Source of the DNA: Heterobilharzia americana
Taxonomy: Eukaryota; Platyhelminthes; Trematoda; Strigeidida; Schistosomatidae
Direction: 5' to 3'
NCBI GenBank assembly: GCA_944470555.2
Contig: OX104131.1
Location: 14,128,515 to 14,192,514, forward strand
Length of the DNA: 64,000 nt
Below, piece by piece: positions 33,691-42,959 of this stretch. A model generated the notes under the pieces. The model ran no database searches. It was not told the origin of the DNA and saw only the letters and a program-made list of their open reading frames with translations. Position numbers and translations under genes: made by a program. How positions within the stretch are numbered: the stretch's first letter is position 1; each line of letters starts with the position of its first letter.

Positions 33691-34266
33691 GAAATCTAGT
33701 ATGGAATGCATGAGTGAACGTATACATTTAACTGTGAGATGCGTACATAACTTGTATTTCTGTGGAAATAGGATCTCTGATGTACAAACCTTCAAGTGAA
33801 CACTATACCTTTCAACCAAGTGATTTTCATTCAATATAGGTTTTTTGTGTCACACTGAAGAAAGTTAGTGGAGTTGAATCGAGACAAAGTATATGTTGGT
33901 TGGGACTGACCACTTAAACTTAGACAAGGCTGGTATTACAACTAAAAGTTATCCATTCATTCTGGCGATGAATAATGCATATGTACTGCTGAAGAAGTAA
34001 TAAAAGGGAGTAGCAAGCTGTTCAGAACTTCACATTGTTTGATGGTTTTACAAATAGTGTGGACTTGTTACAAAAAAGAAGCCTAATACAAAAAGCAATA
34101 CAAATGCTTACATTTGGAAATGATTTAAAAATTCCACGATTCATATTAACATTTCTCATGGCGGAGTAGTTTCTTCAACTGCTCAACTGTGATACCAACA
34201 GAGCTTCTTTTGGAAATAATCCAGCTTAAATCAGAAGGTGTGATCTCTGATATAAAAGTGTCATCA
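33691..34266. other. Intergenic up to the R2 insertion site
   Basis: On the minus strand, reading across the R2 insertion, the flank gives an open stretch with DDTFISEITPSDLSWIISKR. No known domain was recognised. It ends at the left TSD (34267-34279). Confidence 0.35.
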
Positions 34267-34279
34267 ACTAGCGAAGTAT

Positions 34280-37200
34280 TATTATTATTATTATTATTAG
34301 TCCCTTGGGTTCCTAGTGGAACATAGGGCTTCAGTAGCACGTCTCCATTTCATCCTGTTCTCTGAGATCTTTTGAACCTGGTCCCACGACAGCCCAGAAG
34401 CTCTCATTTCTTCCTCGCACGACCTCCTCCATGTCACCCTCGGACGTCCAACTCGTCGCTTCCCATGGGGATTCCACTCGAGCAACTGGCCTGACGCGTG
34501 ATGTCCTCAGTCGGCCTTCTCAGTGCATGGCCAATCCATCTCCACTTCTTCCTGCATATTTGTTGCGTGATAGGTTCTTGGTTGGTTCGTTCCCAGAGTT
34601 CCTTGTTGCTTATTCTTTCTGGACATCTGATCTCCAGTAGCGAGCCAGCGTAAGCAGTTGTTGATGAATGTCTGTAGTTTATTGGAAATGCCTTTCGTGA
34701 CGCGCCAAGTCTCTGAACCACACAGGAGCACTGACTTGACGTTGGTGTTGAAAATCCGTATCTTGTTCCACATGCTGAGTGCAGAAGATCTCCACACTGG
34801 TTTCAGGCTAATGAACGCCTGTCTTGCTTTTCCGATTCTGACTTTGACGTCCTCGTCCGTCCCGCCTGTAGTTGAAACAGTGCTTCCTAGATAAGTGAAG
34901 GAGGTTACTTCCTTCAAGTTTCTCCCGTTGACGGTGATTGGAGTTTGTTGTTGTTGTTGATGGTGGTGGTGCGGTATCTTCATCACCTCTGTCTTCTCTA
35001 TATTCACCTGAAGTCCCGTCTTCGCTGCCTCTTCTATCAACTTGTTAGTTTTTGCCTGCAGATCTTCAAGTTTGTGTGACATTAGGCATAAGTCAACGTT
35101 GGCGAAATCCAAGTCTTCTAGGTTCTTTTCCGTCGTCCAGTGTATCCCCCTCTTCTCGCTGCCTACTGTTTGCTGCATGATCCAGTCCACCACAATAAGG
35201 AATATCATGGGGGATAGTAGGCAACCTTGTTTCACTCCTGTCTTCACTTCAAAGGCATCACTGAGCTTCCCATTGTGGATTACTTGGCATGTGGCATCTT
35301 CATATAGTTGTTGGATGAGGCGGATAAAGGTTTGCGGCACTCCGTAGTATTGAAGCAGTTTCCAAATTACTTCTCGGTCGACGCTGTCAAAGGCCTTCTC
35401 AAAGTCGATGAAGTTGAGGTAGAGAGCTGATTGCCATTCTATACTCTGTTCTATGATGATGTGAAGCGTTGCAATTTGGTCAGCACATGATTTGTACTTC
35501 CTGAAGCCTGCCTGTTCCGGTCGCAGTTTTGAATCCAGTGCATCTTTAAGCCTCTCCAGGATGATGCGGCTTAATATTTTACTTGGGGTGGACAGGAGAG
35601 TGATTCCGCGCCAGTTCTTGCAAGCACTGAGGTCTCCCTTCTTCGGCAGTTTGACAAGGTAACCCTTCTTCCAATCGTCAGGTACCTTCTCTTCCTTCCA
35701 CACCTTCTGCAATAGTGGTGTGAGCATGTCCGCTGTTGTCTCTGCATCTGTTCTCAGTGCTTCTGGCGGGATCCCATCTGGTCCTGCTGCTTTCCCACCT
35801 TTCAGTAGCTTTATGGCGTTCAGGACTTCCATTTTCGTTGGGGGATTTATGTTCACTTGTAATTCAGCGGCTGCAGGTGGTATTTCTGGACGAAGTGCAG
35901 GTGGTGGTCGATTCAAGAGCTTCCTGAAGTGGTCGGCCCATCATTTCCTCTGTTTCTCTTCTTTTGTAATTAAGTTTCCTTCTTCATCTTTTATTGGTTT
36001 CATCTGTGTTGGTCTCTTCCCTGATAGCAACCTGGTTATTTGATACAATGTTGTCAGGTCTCTCTTACCTGCAGCCTGTTCTGCTTCACTTGCCAGTGTT
36101 TCGTAGAAGTGTCTTTTGTCTTTGCGTGCACTCTTCTTCACTTCTCTGTCCAGTGTTTTATACATTGTGCTCAGTTCCTCTTGTCGTTGAGCATCCTTGC
36201 ACTGGTTTATCTTCTGCTTCACCATCCTCCTCTCCTCTATCAGCTTCCAGGTATCCGTCGAGATCCATTCCTTGTCTTCTTTCTTCTTCCTTCCTAATAC
36301 TGTTGTGCAGGTTTCTTTCCACATAGCTTTCAAAGACTTCCAGTGTTCTTCCACACAGGTTTCTTCAGGGATGTTCCTCGATATCTCCCATTTTGTCTTG
36401 ATGGCTGCCTTGAAGATCTCGTTTGTAGTTTCATCCTTCAGTTTCCGAGTGTTGTACTTGAATTGAGGTCTATCACCAGCTTCCTTGAAGGCTTTTAACT
36501 TGATTTGGAAGGTTCCTTGCACTAGATAGCGAGTGTTCTGAACCTACATCTGCTCCTCTTCTTGACCTTGTGTTAAGTAGACTGCGTCTCCATTTTCTTG
36601 AGATTGAGATAAAGTCGATTTGATTTTTAGTGTGTCCTGGTATCTGGTGAAATCCATGTCGCTTTGTGGATATCTTTGTGCCTGAACACACTGCCTCCAA
36701 TCACCAAATCGTTGAATGCACAGAATTCTGCAAACAATTCTCCATTCTCATTCATTTCACCTAGCGCCTCTCGACCCATGGTTAGTTCTCTTCCCGTGTT
36801 GTCCCCTCCCAGTTTGGCATTCATGTCGCCCATTAGAATTTTGATATCGCCAACTGACGTCTTGTCCAGTGTTGATTGAAGTTGTCTGTAGAATTCCTTA
36901 TTTTTCTCTTGCTCTGCATTATTTGTAGGTGCATAACATTGTATGATTGTGACCTTTCTTCCTTTTGAGTTGAATCATGCTGTCATGATCCTGGAGGAGA
37001 TTGGTTCCCACTGCATGAGAGCCTTCGATGCTCTTGAGGACATCATGATAGCCACTCCCTCAGTGTGCTCGTGGTTGTCGTCTGGGTGACCGGAGTAGAT
37101 TATTGATTCTCCAGTTGACAGTTTGGAGAGTCCACTCCCATTCCATCTGCTTTCGCAAATCCCAAGCACTTCGATGTGATACCTTCTCATCTCCTTTGCA

Positions 37201-37520
37201 ATCTGGGCTGCCTTACTGGGTTCAAACATCGTACGGACATTCCATGTCCCCACGTTTACTTTCGCTTTCATCGAGGGAGAGAAGACACATCGGCGAATTG
37301 GCTTCCCGAAGGCTTTCACCAACTGGCGTCATTTCGCCTCTCCGATTCCAGCGGGGAATAAGTTTGTTTTCATTTTTTATATTTTGTTTGTGCTTTGAAG
37401 TTTGTTTAGCGGTTAGATTTGTTTTACGGGGTAGGGTTGCTAGCCCTATGCCCAACCTTCCCTCTTTACCCGGGCTTAGGACCGGCTAGTAACTAGTAAA
37501 CTAGTTAACCAGGCGAGGTT
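34280..37520 (-). pseudogene. Full-length RTE-type retrotransposon, broken ORF (R2)
   Basis: Flanked by a 13-bp TSD, ACTAGCGAAGTAT, at 34267-34279 and 37521-37533, with the same 5' end and (TAA)n tail as R1. Identity to R1 is very high by eye, but the ORF is split. Pieces: 36975-37322 (endonuclease start), 36627-36833 (GDMNAKLGG), 35941-36522 (linker), 34507-35916 (RT, 469 residues) and 34297-34485 (C-terminus). The breaks are mostly 3-5 bp insertions. The catalytic FADD is changed to FANVD near 35092-35104, and the endonuclease SDH motif is frameshifted near 36526-36540. The protein is certainly inactive, though the insertion itself is complete. Confidence 0.95.
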
Positions 37521-37533
37521 ACTAGCGAAGTAT

Positions 37534-37610
37534 ACTACTAGTGAACAACTTGAGTGGTCATAAGTCATCCAAGCTGATCTATAGAATTCTCCAGCCATTA
37601 AAGAGCGATC
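37534..37610. other. Short unique gap between two RTE insertions
   Basis: It includes, on the minus strand, ACTCAAGTTGTTCACTAG. This recurs on the plus strand near 38150, 55330 and 57745, so it is part of another dispersed repeat. Confidence 0.45.
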
Positions 37611-37622
37611 TAATCAAATGAT

Positions 37623-38038
37623 AACTCCCAGCAAACTACAGACATTCATCAACAGCTGCCTATGCTTGATACTGAAGGTCAGATGGCCAGATTAATTAGA
37701 ATAAGCAACAATGAACTCTGGGAACGAACAAACCAAGAACCTATCACCCAACAAATATGCATTGGAAGGAAGTGGAGATTGATTGGATTGGGCATACACT
37801 GAGAAGGCCGACTGGGGACATCACACGCCAGGCCAGTTGCTCAAGTGGAATCTAAAGGGGAAAAGACGAGTTGGGCGTCTGAACCGAGGGTGACACGGAG
37901 GAGATCACGTGAGGAAGAAATGAAGACCTGTGGGCAGTCGTGGCGCCAGGATAAAAAGACCGCACAGAACAGACTGAAATGGAGGAGTGCTACTGAAGCC
38001 CCATATTCCACTAGGAACCGAGGGAAAAATAATAATAA
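37623..38038 (+). mobile_element. 5'-truncated RTE 3' fragment with TSD (R6)
   Basis: About 416 bp matching the last C-terminal codons and (AAT)n tail of R1/R2 on the plus strand. It is flanked by the 12-bp TSD TAATCAAATGAT (37611-37622 and 38039-38050). Dead-on-arrival 5' truncation is normal for this element class. It shares with R2 the five-base AGTTG insertion at GGCC/CTCGAG that R1 lacks. Confidence 0.9.
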
Positions 38039-38079
38039 TAATCAAATGATGTGAACAGTTCACCTTTTTGAGCTGAATT

Positions 38080-38180
38080 TGTCCGAGTACATCACTGTTT
38101 AGATCACTCTGATCTGACTAGTGAAAGCTACAAATCTTCTTGAGTAGTTTTTGACTACTCAATTTGTTCATTAGTATGAA
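38080..38180 (+). repeat. Dispersed repeat shared with the 55-58 kb region
   Basis: TTAGATCACTCTGATCTG followed by TAGTGAAAGCTACAAATC and ACTACTCAATTTGTTCA aligns with 55268-55370 and 57682-57784. It has no coding content. It may be the 3' part of a PLE family, since all three places adjoin PLE sequence. Confidence 0.5.
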
Positions 38181-38620
38181 AATGCTATTCTCACTTTACT
38201 TTCTTATCAATCGAGCACTATCTATAAAATGAATTAATCGCCTCTTGGAAATTAGCCAATCATATTCTGGTAATTCATTGACCAATCGTATTGATTTATG
38301 GACACCATGTTTGTCTTCTTTACTGACAAATGAATCTGTTGATTTTATCCCAACTGTAGTATAAATTCTGATTGACATTACTATTGAGTTCATCGATCCA
38401 GCAGATCCTATTCGCTTCTGCTGATGCTTATGTTAACATTGTGAAACAACCTATCGTAGGATGTCGTTCACCACAAGACAGTGTGTTGTATAATAGAACA
38501 ATGAAGTATGCCGTTTTTCACACCATATACAAGTGGTGTTTTCAATCTATTGTTGACATAGTTTGCCGTTCTATTGACTAGATGGTGACTAGACAGTGAA
38601 GTACAATCGGTGATATTTTT

Positions 38621-38935
38621 AGTGTTATTGTTTGTATGAGCATCCGCACAGGAGCCCATATGCCAACAGAGGTTGATCAATTCGGTCCAATCAGCGACGG
38701 TGTCATACAAGCAATAACATTAAAACTATACCCGTAGCACAAGAAGTAGCTATAGTGGCTCTGTGGTGTAGTTGATAACGCTCTAGCGGTTGAAGTGATC
38801 ACTCCGAGTCCTGGTAGGAACAACATCCCTCACTAGGAAGCAGGTACACGCAACTGACGAGTGCCAAACAGGAAGAAATACGCATTCTGGATTCCACTTC
38901 TAGCCACTATCCATCATTACTAGATAAGATTATGA
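38621..38935 (+). repeat. Ribozyme-bearing SINE, permuted nearly full unit (H9)
   Basis: Tail (CATCCGCACAGGAGCCCATA to ACAAGCAATAACAT), then head (ACTATACCCGTAGCACAAG), A box (GGTGTAGTTGATAACGC), B-box region (CCGAGTCCTGGTAGG), and hammerhead with an intact CTGACGAG core and GAAA. Stem II (TGCC/AGGA) is weakened. Unit length is about 300 bp, as expected for Sm-alpha repeats. The first 16 bases repeat the tail end in inverted form. Confidence 0.75.
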
Positions 38936-39893
38936 CAAATTGTCATTGGAATGTATTAACTCAGGTCCATATCAATCTATACCAATAAATAAGATCTTCA
39001 GTACATTACTCAGACAATTAAAAGCAAGACTATGAAATACAAAATGCTTTTCCTTAACCCCAAAAACCAATTTACCGGCAAGTTTTTACAGAAAATCAAA
39101 AATACATAAAGTAGACATCCAGTTCAGACCAATAGTGGACTTTACTAATTCAGTAGTATATCGTCTATGAAAATATTTATCAAAATTATGGAAATCACTT
39201 CAAACATTAGAAACTTAGAAGAATTCTAAAATAAACTAATAGATAACACAATAAAAGAAGATGAAATGATGACAAGTTTTGATGTAATTTCCCCTTTTAC
39301 CACTATTCTTATACACGCAATGAACATTGTAAAAAAGAATCCACTTGATAATGATGAATGTCCATTGTCAACAGAAGACATTATGAAATCCTTAAAATTA
39401 TGTTTAGAATCAATATATTCTCTACGTTTAGGAATAAGTTATACCGTCAAACTAATGGTGCTGTAATGGGTTCCTCAGCATTTTCAGTTGTAGACAGTTT
39501 ATATATGAAAGCAATCGAAGAAAAAACTTTAAAGAATTTTCATTATCAATCTAAACTTGGAGTAGATATGTAAATGATACTTTTATGATCATTAAGAAAA
39601 TGGAACATGAAAACTTTTTCTCTTACAACATTTCAATTCAATATCAAATTTGATAAAATTCATAAATGAAACTGAATCGAGTAGAGGAACTCTGAATTTC
39701 TTTGGTTGTTTCATTTAAACAACATCTGAAGAAGAATTTAAAATTCATTCTCATGAATATCTAAATTTTCAATCTGACCACCATATGAATATGAAAACTA
39801 CAGTAGCTTTGAACCCATTAAATTGGGATGAACATATTATCATGAATCAAAGGGGATGAAGAAAATGAACTTTTCAAAAGAAAACAAGTATTA

Positions 39894-40148
39894 GTGTTAT
39901 TGCTTGTATTACACCGTCGTTGATTGGACCGAATTGATCAGTCTCTGTTTGCATATGGGCTCCTATGCGGATGCCTCAATATTGCCTGTCTTTTAACTAT
40001 GTTTAGTAATGATGGGTAGTGGCTAGCAGTGGAATTCAGGATGCGCATTTCGTCCTATTCGGGACTCATCAGCTGAATGTACCTGCTTCCCATTGAGTGA
40101 TGTTGTTCCCACCGGGACTCGGACTCGGGAGCGATCGCTTCAAACGCC
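39894..40148 (-). repeat. Ribozyme-bearing SINE inserted in PLE Q2 (H10)
   Basis: A 255-bp insert flanked by GAAAACAAGTATTA (39880-39893) and GAAAACAAGTGTTA (40149-40162), a 14-bp TSD with one mismatch. On the minus strand it runs from GGCGTTTGAAGCGATCGC through the B-box region and hammerhead to the tail ending CAATAACA. The tRNA A-box part is missing, so the insert is 5'-incomplete. This copy holds the best-preserved ribozyme in the window. Confidence 0.9.
40031..40080 (-). ncRNA. Hammerhead ribozyme, intact core (type I, Sm-alpha-like)
   Basis: On the minus strand, stem I ATTCAG pairs perfectly with CTGAAT. The core CTGATGAG is consensus CUGANGA. Stem II is GTCC/GGAC closed over CGAATA, and the GAAA strand is intact. 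The short stem III AT/AT over GCGC leads to the ATC cleavage triplet (NUH). Predicted cleavage is between 40040 and 40039. The two-base-pair stem III is typical of schistosome SINE hammerheads, which are thought to work best as dimers. Activity is inferred, not shown. Confidence 0.85.
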
Positions 40149-40959
40149 GAAAACAAGTGTTAATAGAAAATGACTAATCGAAGCCTTTTCTGTACAATAT
40201 TCTCAAGATGAATAACAAGAAGTAAATAGATAAGACAAGTAAGACTGAAAAGAAGTCATGGATATCAGTAATAACAATTCCATATAGAAAAGATACTCCA
40301 GCACAAATACAAAAAGTTTGTGCTAAGTATGGTATCAAGTCATCAGATTCTTCAGGAAAAGCCTCAATCAAAATGTAAGCATATGATTCCAAAGATGACA
40401 CAAAACGACTGTTTGTATACGATAAGATGTACAGAATGTGAAGCCAATTCTATTTATGAAAGTTGTAGACAGCCGAAAATAGTGAATGAACATAAGTGAT
40501 ATAACAAACACCGACCAAAGAATGAAGTGGAATTAAAAATTTTGGAAAAGAGATTAGCAATAACAATGCATGCTGTTGAAAGTGGACATAAGAATAATTT
40601 TGACAGTGTTGATATATTAGGGAACGGTTCCCACTCACCTAAGCAAAGACTGACCTCGGAAACCCTGGATGTGTTCACGTCAATAAATGCCTTAAACATA
40701 AGGGAAGGAATAGATTTGTCACCGATTTGATAGGGTCTAGTTCGATAAAAAAAAAACATTAAAAAGGTCTCGAACAATATGATCACATATGCACTTATCG
40801 AACCATTTATATAAAAACTTATGAAAAGGGTCAGTGAATTCAGTAAGAAGTAGGCAAAAGAAGGGTGGAGAAATAAAACAAAATCTGAATCATATTACTC
40901 ATGGCATGAAAATTAAAATCAATACTATCAAGGTAGATTACAAATTGTTTCTTATGCAT

Positions 40960-41290
40960 ACGTAGGGAGGAGTAATAGTGATATGCAGTTAAGAATGGTT
41001 GAACACGTACCTAAGTGGCTTCGAAAACAAGTGACCTCAACAGAACTGATAAGTTCAGGTGACAAACGTCATCTTTATCTATTGCTAGACACATACTACA
41101 AACTAATCACTGAATAGATATGAAAACAGCTTTTAAAGTACTACTTAAAGTGGTCGAGACCAAGTGCTTAAATTTATTGAAGCTGTTGCCATCCGTCAAT
41201 TCAAACCTTTTTTATATATACAAAAACAACTTTTACTTCGATTGAACCTACCTTGATAGTATTGATTTTAATTTTCATATTAAGAGTAGC
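40960..41290 (+). pseudogene. Penelope-like element family I, C-terminal fragment (P7)
   Basis: Plus-strand frames give VGRSNSDMQLRMVEHVPKWL (a GIY-YIG piece equivalent to IGRTKRTLSKRTLEYYPAWL of P2) and then IEAVAIRQFKPFLYIQKQ (equivalent to AEALAIHQFKPDLCVQKK). It lies directly downstream of the family II remnant Q2, so two PLE lineages are juxtaposed. Confidence 0.7.
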
Positions 41291-41308
41291 ATGATTAAAG
41301 TTTTTTCA

Positions 41309-41775
41309 AGTTGGTATTCATCACGGACTGACATCAGATAAAGGAACACTGGAAACCTGGGAGAACTTGACAACTGTTTCATCTTAGTATGGGATTCCTC
41401 AGTACTGCGCACCCATGACCCTTAAATTAAATTGATCTAGAGCTCATTGTCGACTAGCTTCCAGAGGTGATTCCTGTAGTTTCAATGAGAAGTCGTAACC
41501 AGTGGGGTAAACCTGGTGGATGTGACGACAAATACTCAACGATGACATTGGGTGACGGTCACGCTATATCGTGAACTGATAGAAGTTGGAAATACGGATC
41601 ACAGAATTCTGACCCACTGGCTCAGTGGTAACGTGGTTGCACTGACGGGGTGGGGTCAGGGATATGCACTGATGAGGAGTCCCATACTAGGATGAAACAC
41701 CTACTCAATGCTGCCAGATTTTCAATGTTCCTACAATTGACGTCAGCCCATGATGAATATCAACTTTTTAAAAAT
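41309..41775. repeat. Head-to-head SINE A pair (A5)
   Basis: Minus-strand SINE tail (GACATCAGATAAAGGAACAC), truncated head, then the spacer (TTTCAATGAGAAGTCGTAAC to CACGCTATATCGTGAACTG). The plus-strand SINE follows (CTGACCCACTGGCTCAGTGG, then CAGCCCATGATGAATATC). The spacer is homologous to that of A2. The B box of the right head is partly deleted. Confidence 0.7.
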
Positions 41776-42149
41776 CACTGAATCCTCACAAACCCCCAAA
41801 TTAAATTAACATTTTGTTTTTTCTCTCTGCCTACCTATTCCTATGTTTGCTAATGACTTCGTTAGCCCTTTTCCTAAATTTGCATGTAAATATATGTAAA
41901 TATAAACTATGATCAAGATTTGACTGCATAATATGGCAAATATTGGGTGCTGAGTAAAAGGTCGACATTAGATATAGATTGTATTTGTGTAAGTCAAGGG
42001 GGTTTAAAATCAAACAACTCTGTTTCGCACAAAAGTCTAGTCAAGGTTTCTTCAGGGAAATAATTAAAATTAAAATATCAGGGATATATCAATGAATCCG
42101 AAAACGTGTAGTTAATCTCATTGTCCATTCCTGTTCGTATAGTTATTGT
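41776..42149. other. Intergenic
   Basis: No gene or repeat recognised. Confidence 0.4.
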
Positions 42150-42255
42150 CTATCTAGATCCGGCCGCAGTCCAGATTTTCGTCTCACCTTCAGTCAACAC
42201 CTAGTATAAATACTAGTCTGCCAAACTACAGCTATCTCAGATAGTCAAATGATAA
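42150..42255 (+). repeat. SINE C, 3' part (C3)
   Basis: It starts in the T-arm-like end (CCGGCCGCAGTCCAGATTTT) and has the full body CTCACCTTCAGTCAACACC through CTCAGATAGTCAAATGATA. The tRNA-like head is missing. Confidence 0.7.
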
Positions 42256-42325
42256 TCAATATGATATTTCCACTCTCTAATTCAACTACCTTTGGATGAG
42301 AAGTGCTAACTAGGCAGCCAGTGTG

Positions 42326-42535
42326 AATACGATCAAGCGGTAGTAACGATTCACGGATTCACATGGTAGTTGGATAAAACCCCTGGTGATTGAAGTAAAA
42401 TAAAATTATGGTCAACAGTTGTACCTAGTAGCTCAGTTGGTAGAGCACCGGGCAGGTAACCCGGTTGTCACTGGTTGGAATCTGGCCACGGTGCAGGTTT
42501 TCATCTCACCTTTAATCATCACCCAGTTTAAATTT
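42326..42535 (+). repeat. tRNA-derived SINE C with upstream flank (C2)
   Basis: The best-preserved head of the family: TAGCTCAGTTGGTAGAGCA (A box) and CCGGGCAGGTAACCCGG (anticodon-arm-like). GGTTGGAATCTGG stands where GGTTCGAATCC is expected. The upstream 95 bp match 25588-25682. The T33 position and acceptor pairing are wrong for a functional tRNA. Confidence 0.8.
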
Positions 42536-42959
42536 CTAAATTATGATAACTAATCATTAGTGTGGAATTGTATGTCTTCTGTTGCATGACGTGTGGGTGG
42601 GTGTATGTATATATGTACTCCAATTCATATTTGTCTTGATTGTAAATATCAGACAAAAAGTTCACAAGTGCATCATTACCATGCATTATAGTCATTGGGT
42701 AATTTTTTATAAGTACAACGGGATGGTTGAGGCGGATCTGTATGCAGTATCAGTTGGAATATGGTGGTGAATAGTATTAACGAATTTTTCATCGATTTAC
42801 CGGAAAAAGAGTGGAGATGAGTAATGATAATGATGGTAATGATAAAATGATGACAGTAATAATGAATCAATCAATCCAGATTGTGTTGTTGTTGATGCAG
42901 AAATAATGAAGTTGAGACTGTTGTTGAAGATAAATGTTTTGAGTCACTCTTTCTACTTA
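42536..42959. other. Intergenic
   Basis: GATAATGAT-rich low-complexity sequence near 42820-42860. No gene recognised. Confidence 0.4.

Larger units (their letters stand above)
38960..40740 (+). pseudogene. Penelope-like element family II, decayed (Q2)
   Basis: Plus-strand pieces in order: FYRKSKIHKVDIQFRPIVDF (about 39080-39150) and MTSFDVISPFTT (39269). CPLSTEDIMKSLKLCL and LYRQTNGAVMGSS come next (to 39480). After the SINE at 39894-40148 there is a GIY-YIG remnant (NDCLYTIRCTECEA, about 40410). The tail is ITMHAVESGHKNNFDSVDIL (about 40560-40620) with INALNIREGIDLSP. The order and motifs match Q1 (42960-45165). Numerous frameshifts and stops; the YxDD box is not preserved. Confidence 0.75.

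Noticed and set aside
42421..42500. Possible tRNA gene (A box, anticodon-arm-like hairpin)
   Set aside because: The acceptor ends do not pair, position 33 is not T, the T-arm consensus is mutated, and the same sequence recurs with a SINE body. It is a tRNA-derived SINE.
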